Shown: piece after piece, positions 34,960 through 43,863 of the stretch
Position numbering within the stretch: the first letter of the stretch is position 1
Layout of the letters: every line of letters starts with the position of its first letter
Source of the DNA: Candidatus Saccharimonadota bacterium
GTDB lineage: Bacteria > Patescibacteriota > Saccharimonadia > Saccharimonadales > Saccharimonadaceae
Assembly: GCA_905372095.1 (NCBI GenBank)
Contig: CAJPNK010000001.1
Coordinates: 386,366 to 450,365 of the forward strand
DNA length: 64,000 nt
Direction: 5' to 3'
Made by a program: the position numbers and the translations under genes
The notes under the pieces: model-generated
Seen by the model: the letters and a program-made list of their open reading frames with translations, nothing else
What the model was told of the DNA's origin: nothing
The model's database searches: none

Positions 34960-35847
34960 ATGCATGATTTAGGCGAGGGAACTTTTCGGTTTACACGGGT
35001 CAGCTACGATCCTAATAGTAACTTGCCGTATTTGCGCGTCATGGATGATGGCGGTAAGTTCTGGCGTATGCAGCCGCAAGGCGAATTTACTCTATCATTT
35101 GATACTAGCACCAAAAAATGTATTGGTTGGTACGATTTGGCAGCTAAACAATGCCATCGCTGTCCTGGCGACCGCCAGCTTGATGATAGATACGAGCAAT
35201 GTCCAGAGTGCCAGCAAAAGACTGGCTTCAATCCAGCATTCTACAATACTACCAATATCAGCCAACAGCAGGCTGAGCTGAATCAGCAGCCGCATATCTT
35301 ATACTTAGCTTATTTCTCGCCAGAGGTGATAAAGGTTGGCATTTCTTATGCTGAACGCAAACTAGCGCGATTGTTAGAACAAGGTGCCCGCAATGCTGCT
35401 ATCCTTGAAGTATTTCCCAGCGCTAATATTGCTCGCCAATACGAAGCGAAAATCGCCCGGCTGCCAGGTCTTTGCGAGAGTGTGCAGCTGCGCAAGAAAG
35501 CAACAATTCTAGCAAATGAACATTATGATCCGACGCTAGCCGAGCAGAAATTACACCAAACAATCCAGCGGATCGCAGAGCAGTTAGGCGTTAAATTTGA
35601 TAACAGCGAGTTCTTGGATTTATCGCCATACATGCTAACTATCGAACCAAAAAGCGATGATCTAACAGAAATAATCGAGCCAAAAATCGCTGGACGCTTC
35701 GCAGGGCTAATTGGCGGCATGCTAATTATGCAGCAAAATAGCCGCTTTATTTTCTTACCAATCAAAAAATATATCGGATACGATATGACTATTAGCCGTA
35801 CTGTTGAGCAGCTAGATTTAGCGCCAGTTCAAGCTTCGCTATTTTAA
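34960..35847 (+). CDS. DUF2797 family protein with zinc ribbon and GIY-YIG-like domain
   Basis: A 295-residue DUF2797 protein. An N-terminal beta part is followed by a zinc ribbon (CHRC...CPEC, ~65-90) and a GIY-YIG-like segment (HILYLAYFSPEVIKVGIS, then LEQGARNAAIL). The C-terminal third is unassigned. GIY-YIG folds cut or bind nucleic acids, but no function is established for the family. It is 35 nt downstream of the preceding unknown gene and just upstream of dnaX. Confidence 0.85.
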   Translation: MHDLGEGTFRFTRVSYDPNSNLPYLRVMDDGGKFWRMQPQGEFTLSFDTSTKKCIGWYDLAAKQCHRCPGDRQLDDRYEQCPECQQKTGFNPAFYNTTNISQQQAELNQQPHILYLAYFSPEVIKVGISYAERKLARLLEQGARNAAILEVFPSANIARQYEAKIARLPGLCESVQLRKKATILANEHYDPTLAEQKLHQTIQRIAEQLGVKFDNSEFLDLSPYMLTIEPKSDDLTEIIEPKIAGRFAGLIGGMLIMQQNSRFIFLPIKKYIGYDMTISRTVEQLDLAPVQASLF

Positions 35848-35875
35848 TCGCTGATTCTGCGCTATAATATAACAA

Positions 35876-37261
35876 ATGGGTAAGGCTTTATATCGGAAAT
35901 ATCGCAGCCGGTCGCTGAGCGAGATTGTCGGGCAGCCGCATATTACGGCGATTTTAGAGCGGGCAATTGCTAACGGAACGACGGCGCATGCTTATTTGTT
36001 GACAGGGCCGCGCGGCGTTGGCAAAACGTCAATTGCACGGATTCTGGCGCACGAAATCAATCGCTTGCCGTACCGCGATGAGTCAACTCATCTCGACATT
36101 ATCGAGATTGATGCAGCCAGCAATAATTCAGTTGAAGATATCCGTGATTTGCGTGAGAAGGTTCAGATTGCGCCCGTTAGCGCCCCCAAAAAAATCTATA
36201 TTATTGACGAGGTTCACATGCTGAGCAAATCAGCGTTCAATGCACTGCTCAAAACGCTTGAAGAACCGCCCGAGCACGCTGTGTTTATCCTAGCAACCAC
36301 TGACGCCGATAAATTGCCAGCTACGATTCTTAGCCGTGTTCAGCGCTTTAATTTCCGAACAATTAGCCAAGACGAAGTTGCCGCGCACTTGCGTACTATT
36401 GCTGATGCCGAGCAGATTTCTATTGACGACGACGCATTGCAGCTAATTGCCCGCTATGGGCAGGGAAGCTTCCGCGATAGTATTAGCCTGCTAGATCAAA
36501 TGCAAAATTTAAGCAGCGAGACAGTCACTGCCGCTATGGTCGAAGATTCGCTAGGCTTAGCAAGCACGGCTGAAATTCGACAGCTGCTAGAGGCTTATTG
36601 CGCGGGTGATTTACAAACTATCGCCGATACCTTGCGCGCACTTGAGCATAGAGGCGTGCCAGCTAATGCTATCAGCGAGCAATTACTGCACGAAATCCGT
36701 AGCGACATCATCAATAAATCTAATTGCTTGCCGCTGGCCGACAAATTACTGTCAAACCAGAAAACCGCTTGGCCGTATGTCAAATTGCTGATAGCGCTTG
36801 GTTCTAATACAAATGTTTCTAATTCTGATGTTTTCGCGGCGTCAACGCCAGCGCAGCCGGAATCAGCGCAACCAATGGCCGTGAACGAACCAGCGCCTGT
36901 TTACGCGCCGCAGCCAGCTAGCGATACTCCGCAAAAAAAGAAGAAAAATGTCCAGCCAAATCAAACAGCTAATTTTGACTGGTCAAAATTTCTCGAGGCT
37001 GTTCACGCAAAATCCGCTGGCGCCTATAGTTATCTCGCGAAAAGCGGTTACGAATTAGACGATCAGCAGTTAACGATTTTTGCTGGTAAGAAATTTGCTA
37101 AAAATCAAATCGAAAAGTCGCTGCCAGTGCTTGCTGGCGCTCTACAGGCGCAAAATCTTGACCGTGAAATTATCGTCAGCGCTAAGCCAAAACCGCCAAA
37201 AGATAGCCAAACCGCCGCTATTCTTGATATTATGGGCGGAGGAGAAGAGGTGAACTTGTAA
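35876..37261 (+). CDS. dnaX: DNA polymerase III gamma/tau subunit, zinc module missing
   Basis: A 461-residue clamp-loader ATPase. Walker A is GPRGVGKTSIARIL, Walker B is IIDEVHML, and the SRC-type sensor is LSRVQRFNF. Between Walker A and DIIEIDAASN, where other bacteria have a Cys4 zinc module (~20 residues), only NRLPYRDESTHL remains, with no cysteine. The C-terminus (~330-460) is Pro/Ala/Gln-rich, then a small helical domain. Leaderless: TATAAT (35863-35868) is 7 nt before the ATG. Its stop overlaps the dnaB start by one base. Confidence 0.95.
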   Translation: MGKALYRKYRSRSLSEIVGQPHITAILERAIANGTTAHAYLLTGPRGVGKTSIARILAHEINRLPYRDESTHLDIIEIDAASNNSVEDIRDLREKVQIAPVSAPKKIYIIDEVHMLSKSAFNALLKTLEEPPEHAVFILATTDADKLPATILSRVQRFNFRTISQDEVAAHLRTIADAEQISIDDDALQLIARYGQGSFRDSISLLDQMQNLSSETVTAAMVEDSLGLASTAEIRQLLEAYCAGDLQTIADTLRALEHRGVPANAISEQLLHEIRSDIINKSNCLPLADKLLSNQKTAWPYVKLLIALGSNTNVSNSDVFAASTPAQPESAQPMAVNEPAPVYAPQPASDTPQKKKKNVQPNQTANFDWSKFLEAVHAKSAGAYSYLAKSGYELDDQQLTIFAGKKFAKNQIEKSLPVLAGALQAQNLDREIIVSAKPKPPKDSQTAAILDIMGGGEEVNL

Positions 37262-38610
37262 TGGCTAAGCAAAAAGAAGTCGCTGCCAAAATACCGCCGC
37301 AGAGTATCGACGCCGAGATGAGCTTGCTCGGAGCAATTTTGATTGACGACGACGTGCTAGCGGATGTCAGCGAGACAGTAAAACCACAAGATTTTTACGA
37401 CAAACGGCACCAGCTGATTTTTAAAAGTATGATGCATTTGTACGAGCAGCATAAGCCAGTCGATCTCTTGACTTTAACCGAGGAACTCAAGAAGACGGAT
37501 AATTTCGAGACAATTGGTGGCTCGACGTACTTAACCGAGCTAACTAACTATGTACCTACGGCTGCTCACGCTGCTAGCTATGCTGAAATCGTTGCTCAGA
37601 AAGCTGTCCGCCGGCGCCTAATCAAAGCTAGCGGCGAAATCAGCGAGTTAGGATTTGACGAAGAAATTCCAACCCAGGAAATCCTCGAAAAAGCCGAAGC
37701 CGAGCTATTCAACGTCTCTGACCAAACGATTAAGCAAGATCTGGTCAGTATCGAAACTATCCTCGACGAGAGTTTTTCGCGCATCGAAGAGCTGCATCGC
37801 AATAAAGGCCAGCTACGCGGTATCCGCACCGGCTATCAAGATCTCGATAACATGACTGCTGGCTTGCAGCGCAGCGACCTTTTTATCCTAGCGGCTCGGC
37901 CATCTATGGGTAAGACGACATTTGTCACTAACCTAGCATACAATGTGGCGACTATTGCTAAACTGCCAGTGCTATTCTTTAGCCTCGAGATGAGTAAGCA
38001 GCAGTTGATCGATCGTATGCTGGCCGATGCCGCTGGCGTTGACAGCTGGAATATTCGTACTGGCAATCTCAGTGACGACGACTTTGCAAAGATTAGTGAA
38101 GCTATGGGCGAAATGGCTGAAGCGCCGATTTATATTGATGACACGCCAGCACTCAGCGTTCTCGGTATGCGCACCAAAGCCCGCCGAATCGCGCATAATC
38201 AAACGCTCGGGTTAATCATCGTCGACTATCTACAGTTGATGCAGGCGAACGGTAATTACAACGGCAATCGCGTTCAAGAAGTTAGCGAAATTAGCCGCGG
38301 CTTGAAGGTTATCGCTCGCGAGCTGAATGTGCCAGTGATAGCGCTTAGCCAGCTTAGCCGGTCGGTTGAGAATCGTACGCCGCCAATCCCGCAGCTAGCT
38401 GACCTGCGCGAGTCGGGAAGTATCGAACAAGATGCTGATATTGTTACGTTTATTTACCGCCCCGGCTATTACGAACCAGACAACCCAGATGTCGCCAATA
38501 TCACCGACTTAATCATTGCCAAGCACCGTAATGGCCCGGTTGGCAAAGTCCAATTATACTTCCATCCAGAGCGCCTGCGGTTCATGTCGCTCGATAAGCG
38601 CCACGAATAA
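37261..38610 (+). CDS. dnaB: Replicative DNA helicase
   Basis: A 449-residue hexameric helicase. The N-terminal domain (PPQSIDAEMSLLGAIL) is joined by a linker to the RecA-like core with Walker A ARPSMGKTT, FSLEMSKQQL, Walker B LIIVDYLQLM and SQLSRSVENR. Normal length. It is translationally coupled to dnaX (TAATG overlap), which pairs helicase with clamp loader in one transcript. Confidence 0.97.
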   Translation: MAKQKEVAAKIPPQSIDAEMSLLGAILIDDDVLADVSETVKPQDFYDKRHQLIFKSMMHLYEQHKPVDLLTLTEELKKTDNFETIGGSTYLTELTNYVPTAAHAASYAEIVAQKAVRRRLIKASGEISELGFDEEIPTQEILEKAEAELFNVSDQTIKQDLVSIETILDESFSRIEELHRNKGQLRGIRTGYQDLDNMTAGLQRSDLFILAARPSMGKTTFVTNLAYNVATIAKLPVLFFSLEMSKQQLIDRMLADAAGVDSWNIRTGNLSDDDFAKISEAMGEMAEAPIYIDDTPALSVLGMRTKARRIAHNQTLGLIIVDYLQLMQANGNYNGNRVQEVSEISRGLKVIARELNVPVIALSQLSRSVENRTPPIPQLADLRESGSIEQDADIVTFIYRPGYYEPDNPDVANITDLIIAKHRNGPVGKVQLYFHPERLRFMSLDKRHE

Positions 38611-38638
38611 TCTCTCGCGTGATATAATCATAATTAGT

Positions 38639-40090
38639 ATGCGTAAACCTGCGGACTATACTTTATATAAATATCGCTATATTTTGAGTTATTTTTGCAT
38701 CGCCGTACTTTTGGTGGCAGTGCTATGGATCGGCGTATTGTATACTCCTGGCGGTTTGCGCGAGCAAGAAATCAAATCTGTTAGCCAGGCTAGTATGTTG
38801 TCGCGCCAAACTCTTGAGCCGTCGATGGTGGTAAATCTACCGTATTATCTACTGCAGCGGCTATCAATTTTTGTGTTTGGTGTCAGCGAATTTTCGATTA
38901 AACTGCCGTCAATTGCGCTCGGCACCTTGACGATGCTAGGTATTTTCATGTTGATTCGCGCTTGGTTCAAGCCCAACGTTGCTGTCATTTCGACGATTGT
39001 ATTGGCAACTTCGACACATTTTCTGTTTCAGGCGCAAGACGGTACGCCCGGTATTACCTTTAGCGCTGTTGCAGTCTGGCTGATGGTTGCGGGTATGTAT
39101 GTGACGCGCGGCAAACATTTTCATACATTCTGGAAAGTGCTTGGCGGCGTGTTGATGAGCGTCGCGCTTTATTTGCCGATGGGTGTATACCTGGACTTAA
39201 CTATAATTATCGTGGCTCTGGTTCATCCGCATATTCGAGCGATTATCAGGCGGCTACCCAAGAAAAAACTACTCATTGCGCTGTTGGTCGGCTTGGCTGC
39301 GATGGCGCCGCTAGTTTATGCCTTAATATTAGAACCAAAAGGCATTGGTAAAATACTACTCGGTTTGCCGCCAGATTTCGCTCATATCAAAACTAATGCG
39401 CTGCTTTCGAGCCTTAGCTTGTTTGGTTTTGCTACTACTGATAGTGCTGCTGATGGTCTACTGAGGCCGGCTTATGCTATGCCGTTGACGGCTATTGCTT
39501 TACTAGGTTTTTGCCGCCTGGCAGCCACGCATTATACAGCGCGCAGTTATGTTACTATCCTGATGAGCTTGGTTATGGTGCCGCTTACCTTGCTTAATTA
39601 TAATAATCAGTATGTAATATTTGTTCTGATGGTAATTGCAGTTGCTACTGGTTTTGATTTCTTGATTCGCTACTGGTATCGGCTATTTCCTTGCAATCCG
39701 TATGCTCGCGTTACGGGTTTGCTGCCATTGAGTGTGTTAGTCAGCGGATTGATTTATATTAGCGTTAATCAATATTTTAACGGATATACGTACAATCCGG
39801 CTGTTGTTCGCGCCTACAACAGTGATCTATCGCTAGTTAATGCCCAATTGCGGCGTCAAAAAAGCATGACGCTCTTGGCTGATGTGGGTGAGATTCCTAT
39901 TTATAATCTAGCCGCTCACTACAATAAATCCTTGACGGTTGCTACCGAGCTTAATCCTGAAGCAACCCAAGCGGTGGCGACACGCGCCGCCCGCCGCAAG
40001 ATTCCGAAAGACTGGCAGCTAGAGAGTATTATAACTAACGCTCGTGCTCAAAATGGCGATCGGCTCTATGTCTACAAAAAATTGCCGTAA
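38639..40090 (+). CDS. Polytopic membrane protein, GT39/PMT-like glycosyltransferase
   Basis: A 483-residue integral membrane protein with about 10-12 helices. The order (short N-terminus, TM1, an acidic loop with REQEIKSVSQAS, then NLPYYLLQRLSIFVFG and KLPSIALGTL) is that of lipid-linked-sugar glycosyltransferases of the GT39/ArnT/PMT class, which modify extracellular proteins or lipids. The soluble C-terminal part (~395-483) is extracellular. The ORF extends back to 38516 inside dnaB, but TATAAT 10 nt before the ATG at 38639 supports this start. Acceptor unknown. Confidence 0.8.
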   Translation: MRKPADYTLYKYRYILSYFCIAVLLVAVLWIGVLYTPGGLREQEIKSVSQASMLSRQTLEPSMVVNLPYYLLQRLSIFVFGVSEFSIKLPSIALGTLTMLGIFMLIRAWFKPNVAVISTIVLATSTHFLFQAQDGTPGITFSAVAVWLMVAGMYVTRGKHFHTFWKVLGGVLMSVALYLPMGVYLDLTIIIVALVHPHIRAIIRRLPKKKLLIALLVGLAAMAPLVYALILEPKGIGKILLGLPPDFAHIKTNALLSSLSLFGFATTDSAADGLLRPAYAMPLTAIALLGFCRLAATHYTARSYVTILMSLVMVPLTLLNYNNQYVIFVLMVIAVATGFDFLIRYWYRLFPCNPYARVTGLLPLSVLVSGLIYISVNQYFNGYTYNPAVVRAYNSDLSLVNAQLRRQKSMTLLADVGEIPIYNLAAHYNKSLTVATELNPEATQAVATRAARRKIPKDWQLESIITNARAQNGDRLYVYKKLP

Positions 40091-40135
40091 TAAGTTATAA
40101 TTGGTAGAGTTAATTTCTGAAGAAGGGGAGTCAAA

Positions 40136-40426
40136 ATGGCCTTGAATCAAATGAAAATGTTGAATGATTTGCGCAAAGCGCAGAAAGCTTTAGCCAAAGA
40201 AATCGTCGAGGTTGAGGCGGGCGACGGTGCAGTCATTGTCCAAATCACTGGCGAGCTCAAGATCAAGTCAATTAAAATTAATCCAGAGTACGTTGATCTG
40301 GATAATATCCACCAGCTTGAACACTGGATCGAGATTGCTATCCGCGACGGTATGGCTAAAGCGCAGGAAATTGCTGCCGAAAAGATGAAACCGCTGATGG
40401 GCGGGCTAGGAAGTCTCGGATTATAA
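40136..40426 (+). CDS. YbaB/EbfC nucleoid-associated protein
   Basis: A 96-residue YbaB family DNA-binding protein. The start Q-M-K-M-L motif, the ITGELKIKSIKINPEYVD middle and the helix with EWIEIAIRDGMAKAQEIAAEKM are typical. It is commonly next to dnaX and recR in bacteria, as here. GAAGGGGAG Shine-Dalgarno; TATAAT at 40096-40101. Confidence 0.95.
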   Translation: MALNQMKMLNDLRKAQKALAKEIVEVEAGDGAVIVQITGELKIKSIKINPEYVDLDNIHQLEHWIEIAIRDGMAKAQEIAAEKMKPLMGGLGSLGL

Positions 40427-40430
40427 ACTA

Positions 40431-41042
40431 ATGGCACTATTGCCAAGCGCGCTCGAGCGTGTTATTGAGGAGTTGGGTCATTTGCCAGGCGTTGGGGCGC
40501 GGACGGCTGAGCGCTATGCTTATTTCTTGCTAAAAAACAATTCTCGCACCACCGAAGCGCTAGCGAATGCCTTGCGGCAGCTGCATGCGCAGGTCAAAAG
40601 TTGTCCGAAAACTTTCGTGCTAATTGACGCCGACCAGGAAATCTCGCCACTATATAGCGATCCGAAACGTGATCGCCAGCTAGTTGCTGTCGTTGAAGAG
40701 CCGCTAGATGTAGTGGCATTAGAACGTACCGGGCAATTCCAGGGTACTTATCACGTATTGGGCGGAACGATTTCGCCGATTGACGGCGTCGGGCCAGAAC
40801 AGCTTCATATACCTGAGTTATTGCAGCGATTGCGCGACGATAACGTCGAGGAGGTTATTATCGCCACCAACGCTAGCGTCGAGGGCGAATCAACGGCGCT
40901 ATTCATCCAGCGCCAAATCAAGGAATCGCACCTAGCCACCAAGGTCTCGCGTTTAGCTCGCGGCATTCCTGTGGGCGTCGATCTAGAGTATGCCGATCAA
41001 ATTACCCTCGGGCACGCGCTGGAAGGGCGGCGGTTTTTGTAA
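40431..41042 (+). CDS. recR: Recombination protein RecR lacking its zinc finger
   Basis: A 203-residue RecR. The N-terminal HhH (LPGVGARTAERYAYFLL) and the Toprim domain (VVEEPLDVVALE, YHVLGGTISPIDGVGP, TNASVEGESTA) are normal. In between (residues ~54-83), where other RecR have CxxC...CxxC, only one Cys remains (SCPKTF) and YSDPKRDR follows directly. It starts 4 nt after ybaB. It would work with RecO/RecF in gap repair. Confidence 0.96.
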   Translation: MALLPSALERVIEELGHLPGVGARTAERYAYFLLKNNSRTTEALANALRQLHAQVKSCPKTFVLIDADQEISPLYSDPKRDRQLVAVVEEPLDVVALERTGQFQGTYHVLGGTISPIDGVGPEQLHIPELLQRLRDDNVEEVIIATNASVEGESTALFIQRQIKESHLATKVSRLARGIPVGVDLEYADQITLGHALEGRRFL

Positions 41043-41090
41043 AATGCATTTTGCGAAGCCGTAGTTAAAGATTGACCAGACAAGAAAATA

Positions 41091-41200
41091 GCCCGCCGAA
41101 AACGTGCTCAAGCCGGAAACTGGATTTCAATCCAGCAGACGCTAAAATGTGCGTCTCGAACCGAATTGAACAATTTTCAGCGAGCTATTTTCGAGCGGGC
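41091..41200. other. Structured element: closing stem around three hairpins
   Basis: GCCCGC/GCGGGC (41091-41096 with 41195-41200), GAAAA/TTTTC (41098-41102 with 41188-41192) and GCTC/GAGC (41106-41109 with 41182-41185) form an outer stem. Inside are three perfect hairpins: CTGGAT/ATCCAG (41120-41135), AGACGC/GCGTCT (41137-41156) and AATTG/CAATT (41164-41175). This is a multi-branched junction. It lies after recR (+) and directly after the small membrane gene on the minus strand, so it could act as a 3' element or ncRNA of either transcript. Confidence 0.65.
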
Positions 41201-41205
41201 CAACC

Positions 41206-41406
41206 CTACTTTTCACCGTCCTGCTTGCGCCAGTAGCGCATGAGCAGGATGTAGGTAATGATGGCCCCAGGGACGGCAATAGCCGCCCCCGCAGTAACGC
41301 ACGCCACATCGGACATGCCGATGTGGTGCAGGACGGCCCCTGCGACGATACCGATGCTAATCGGTGTCGCCACAAGGCCGCCCAGTGCGATAGCGCGGTC
41401 CTCCAT
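41206..41406 (-). CDS. Small two-TM membrane protein
   Basis: A 66-residue hydrophobic protein with two Gly/Ala-rich helices (about 6-28 and 35-58) and a basic C-terminus (MRYWRKQDGEK). No family recognised; it could be a small regulatory, holin-like or bacteriocin-like peptide. The ATG at 41406 is chosen because AGGAGGTGA, a full anti-Shine-Dalgarno complement, lies 5 nt upstream. A consensus promoter, a long leader hairpin and the 3' junction element surround it. Such investment in RNA structure is unique in the window. Confidence 0.75.
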   Translation of the reverse strand: MEDRAIALGGLVATPISIGIVAGAVLHHIGMSDVACVTAGAAIAVPGAIITYILLMRYWRKQDGEK

Positions 41407-41431
41407 TCTTCTCACCTCCTCTCAAAGGCGA

Positions 41432-41520
41432 GCTCAAAGCAAAGGGCGACTCTTCGCCCTTTTCGAAACTTTGAGCGAAAAGTCAATATAAATTATATCA
41501 ATATTAGGACAAAAAGTCAA
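41432..41520 (-). promoter_or_regulatory. Promoter and leader hairpin of the small membrane protein gene
   Basis: -35 TTGACT (41515-41520), 17-nt spacer, -10 TATAAT (41492-41497). The leader begins with a long two-part stem: GCTCAAAG/CTTTGAGC (41432-41439 with 41469-41476) enclosing AAAGGGCGA/TCGCCCTTT (41441-41449 with 41454-41462), just upstream of the Shine-Dalgarno. Confidence 0.75.
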
Positions 41521-41610
41521 ATTTTCCGTAAAATCACACTGTGTTTTGTAACTTTACTTGCATAAAAAGACGGCAGATCCAGCTAGTTATATTATATGAG
41601 TTTGTTAGTT

Positions 41611-41946
41611 TTATTTTTCTAACTTTTTGTTCTGCTTTGATTTTACAATTGGCGAAGCAACAGCGCAGCCAATCGCTCCAAATATCGATACGACGGCGAT
41701 TTGGCGCATAATATATTTGCCTCTGCCAAACGGGCCTTCTTCCCATGTCATATGAGCTTTCAAGCTTTCTGAAGTTATCGGGCAATTTTTCTTGGTGTCT
41801 TTGAACCCGGAACTTGGCTGGCCGTTTTTGGCGCAAACGTATTCTGGCTCTGGTCCGGACGGCGGTATGCAGCTGACAGCAATTAATACTGCTGCAATAG
41901 CCGCAAGCGATCCAGCGATGATCAATAGTAATTTTGGTGTTTTCAT
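41611..41946 (-). CDS. Small exported/membrane protein
   Basis: A 111-residue protein of unknown function. An N-terminal helix (5-27, a signal anchor or weak lipobox ending in AVSC) is followed by an outside loop of ~55 residues with two cysteines (YVCAKNG and KKNCPIT) that could form a disulfide, and a second helix (~80-101) with a Lys-rich end. AAGGAGG Shine-Dalgarno; TACAAT about 30 nt upstream. Confidence 0.75.
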   Translation of the reverse strand: MKTPKLLLIIAGSLAAIAAVLIAVSCIPPSGPEPEYVCAKNGQPSSGFKDTKKNCPITSESLKAHMTWEEGPFGRGKYIMRQIAVVSIFGAIGCAVASPIVKSKQNKKLEK

Positions 41947-42048
41947 AAAACCTCCTTAATTTAACAAAGCTTACAGATATTGTAACACGAGGTTTATCTG
42001 TTAATAATTTTTAACCTGCTATGTCAAGCAAATCGCAATACGCTAAAC

Positions 42049-43179
42049 CTATGTTGACTGAATGAGTTGTTGGTAAATGCCATGCGTCTGTCTAATTCTT
42101 GCTACTGATACCGATTCGTTTACGGTGTGTGCTTGGTCGAAATCGCCAGGGCCGTAGATGACCGTCTCTGCGCCAATGGCCTGGAAGAACGCTTGATCGG
42201 TGCCGCCGTAGCTGACTGCTGTCTCAGCTTCTGGTAGTAGGCGCTGCATGGTTTTCAAGATTTTGGCGTTCGTATCGCACAAAGCAGACGGCACAGGCGT
42301 AGCGGGATGCCGCCATGTGCAATCGTAGCGAGCAGCTATCTCGCCAACCCAATTTTCAAAGTCTGCGTCCAAGAGCGGCGTGGTACGGATATCGACAATG
42401 ACAGAGCTGGCGCCAGCTGTTTTGTTGTTAGAGTATGACCCTGCAGGTTCAATGCGCGTTGGCGTGAAGCTAGGAGCGCCCAAAATATCGTGGCTATAGG
42501 CGGCATGAAGCTGTTCGCGAATCTCTGGTAAATCATTTAGGAACGACACCACGGCTGGCAGCGAACTATCGTAATAAGCGCTCTCTTGCGAGGCGTGGCT
42601 TGATGTGCGCTCAAAGATAAATTCAACAAACTTGTTGCCGCGATGTCCAATCTCAATTCGATTATCCGTCGGTTCGGCGATGGCGCAGCTAACTTCCTTG
42701 TACTGTGTCTTTTCTGAAAAATACTTCGCAAAATCAGCCGACCCAGCACCATCGACTTCTTCGCTAGCAACGGCGACGCACCACACGTCAAGGTCGTCAC
42801 GCCGTTCGTTTGCGTATTCGGCGGCGGCTATCATTTGTAGAGCGACGCCAGCTTTCATGTCGGTGGCCCCTAGACCATACAGCCGGCCGTCCATAACGTA
42901 TGGTTGCCACGGACTCTGCCGCCAAGCTGACTCATCGCCAGGAGAAACCGTATCAATATGCCCGCACAAAATGAGCGCGTGCTTTGCTATCTGCTTTTTG
43001 GCACGGATTAACCCGGCGGTAAAGCGCTCATCAGTAATAACTTCGTCAAAATTAGCTGACCGCATCCACGATGCAACGAAATCTAAAGCTTCTGCCTCGT
43101 TGCCCGATACTGACGGTATGGCAATGAGCCGCTTAGCTAAGTCAACTAGATCTAGTTGGTTTTGGTCGGCGTGTTCCAT
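42049..43179 (-). CDS. M20-family metallopeptidase (ArgE/DapE-like)
   Basis: A 376-residue di-zinc amidohydrolase. Metal ligands and catalytic residues appear in order: CGHIDTVSPGD, YGLGATDMKAG, ASEEVDGAGS and the late AVSYGGTDQAFF with GPGDFDQAHTVNE. The dimerisation domain lies in the middle. The substrate could be a dipeptide or N-acyl amino acid; a salvage role fits an organism without amino-acid synthesis. It overlaps the upstream GNAT gene by 28 nt, so the two are coupled. Confidence 0.93.
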   Translation of the reverse strand: MEHADQNQLDLVDLAKRLIAIPSVSGNEAEALDFVASWMRSANFDEVITDERFTAGLIRAKKQIAKHALILCGHIDTVSPGDESAWRQSPWQPYVMDGRLYGLGATDMKAGVALQMIAAAEYANERRDDLDVWCVAVASEEVDGAGSADFAKYFSEKTQYKEVSCAIAEPTDNRIEIGHRGNKFVEFIFERTSSHASQESAYYDSSLPAVVSFLNDLPEIREQLHAAYSHDILGAPSFTPTRIEPAGSYSNNKTAGASSVIVDIRTTPLLDADFENWVGEIAARYDCTWRHPATPVPSALCDTNAKILKTMQRLLPEAETAVSYGGTDQAFFQAIGAETVIYGPGDFDQAHTVNESVSVARIRQTHGIYQQLIQST

Positions 43180-43781
43180 ACCACTACAGTATCACAACAA
43201 CCGTAGTTTTTGCCACTTGTTTTGCCGTAGAGAGGGCAATCTTGGCATAATTCCAATGCCCCTGGGGGTACTTCGTCTGCCGATTCTATTTCACGTCCAT
43301 TGAGCCGTTCAGCGATGGGCAGGCTATCTGAATTACAGAAAGCATATGGTGTTATCCCTTCATCTTGTACTGCTTGAACAATTCTCCCAAATAATATAGT
43401 TCCGACACCGTGGCCGCGCAGGCTATCGTCGACTTTGAGCGAGCCAACTTCAGACATTAGGCGGGCGCCATGCTTGATTGGTTTCATCGCTCCAACGTAC
43501 CCGACTACATTGTTTGTGATAAAGTTAGCGTCTATAACGTCTTCGGTTTCAGGCAGCCGCAAGGCTACGATATCAGTATATTTACTGGCGATATCTGCAT
43601 CAGATACAAACAGCATCTGTTTATCGCCTGGGCTGCGGTGGTTGACTAAATTAGCAATCGCTTTTATAGCAGCGGACGCCTCATCGTCGCCTAAGTGCGA
43701 AATTAGCTCGCCTAGCGGCATAATTAACAGTTCAATTTCCGCTTCTTCTGACTTTGGGGCGGTGGTGATTACTTCAGCCAT
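43152..43781 (-). CDS. GNAT-family acetyltransferase-like protein
   Basis: A 209-residue protein with the acetyl-CoA-binding motif SLRGHGVGTILFGRIV (~125-140) after a beta-rich first half. A cysteine-rich C-terminus (CQDCP...YGCCDTVVVW) is like that of GNATs that acetylate or recognise small substrates and may bind metal. TATAAT (43790-43795) is 8 nt before the ATG. First gene of an operon with the M20 peptidase. Confidence 0.85.
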   Translation of the reverse strand: MAEVITTAPKSEEAEIELLIMPLGELISHLGDDEASAAIKAIANLVNHRSPGDKQMLFVSDADIASKYTDIVALRLPETEDVIDANFITNNVVGYVGAMKPIKHGARLMSEVGSLKVDDSLRGHGVGTILFGRIVQAVQDEGITPYAFCNSDSLPIAERLNGREIESADEVPPGALELCQDCPLYGKTSGKNYGCCDTVVVWNTPTKTN

Positions 43782-43863
43782 ATCTTTATATTATAGCATA
43801 AATACTATAGAAATACAAGGGCAGCTAATGTGCTAGTGGCGGCGATGAGATATAATAAATGCT
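43782..43863. promoter_or_regulatory. Divergent leaderless promoters of GNAT and HD genes
   Basis: TATAAT on the minus strand (43790-43795) and the plus strand (43851-43856), 8 and 7 nt from their start codons. Confidence 0.7.
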
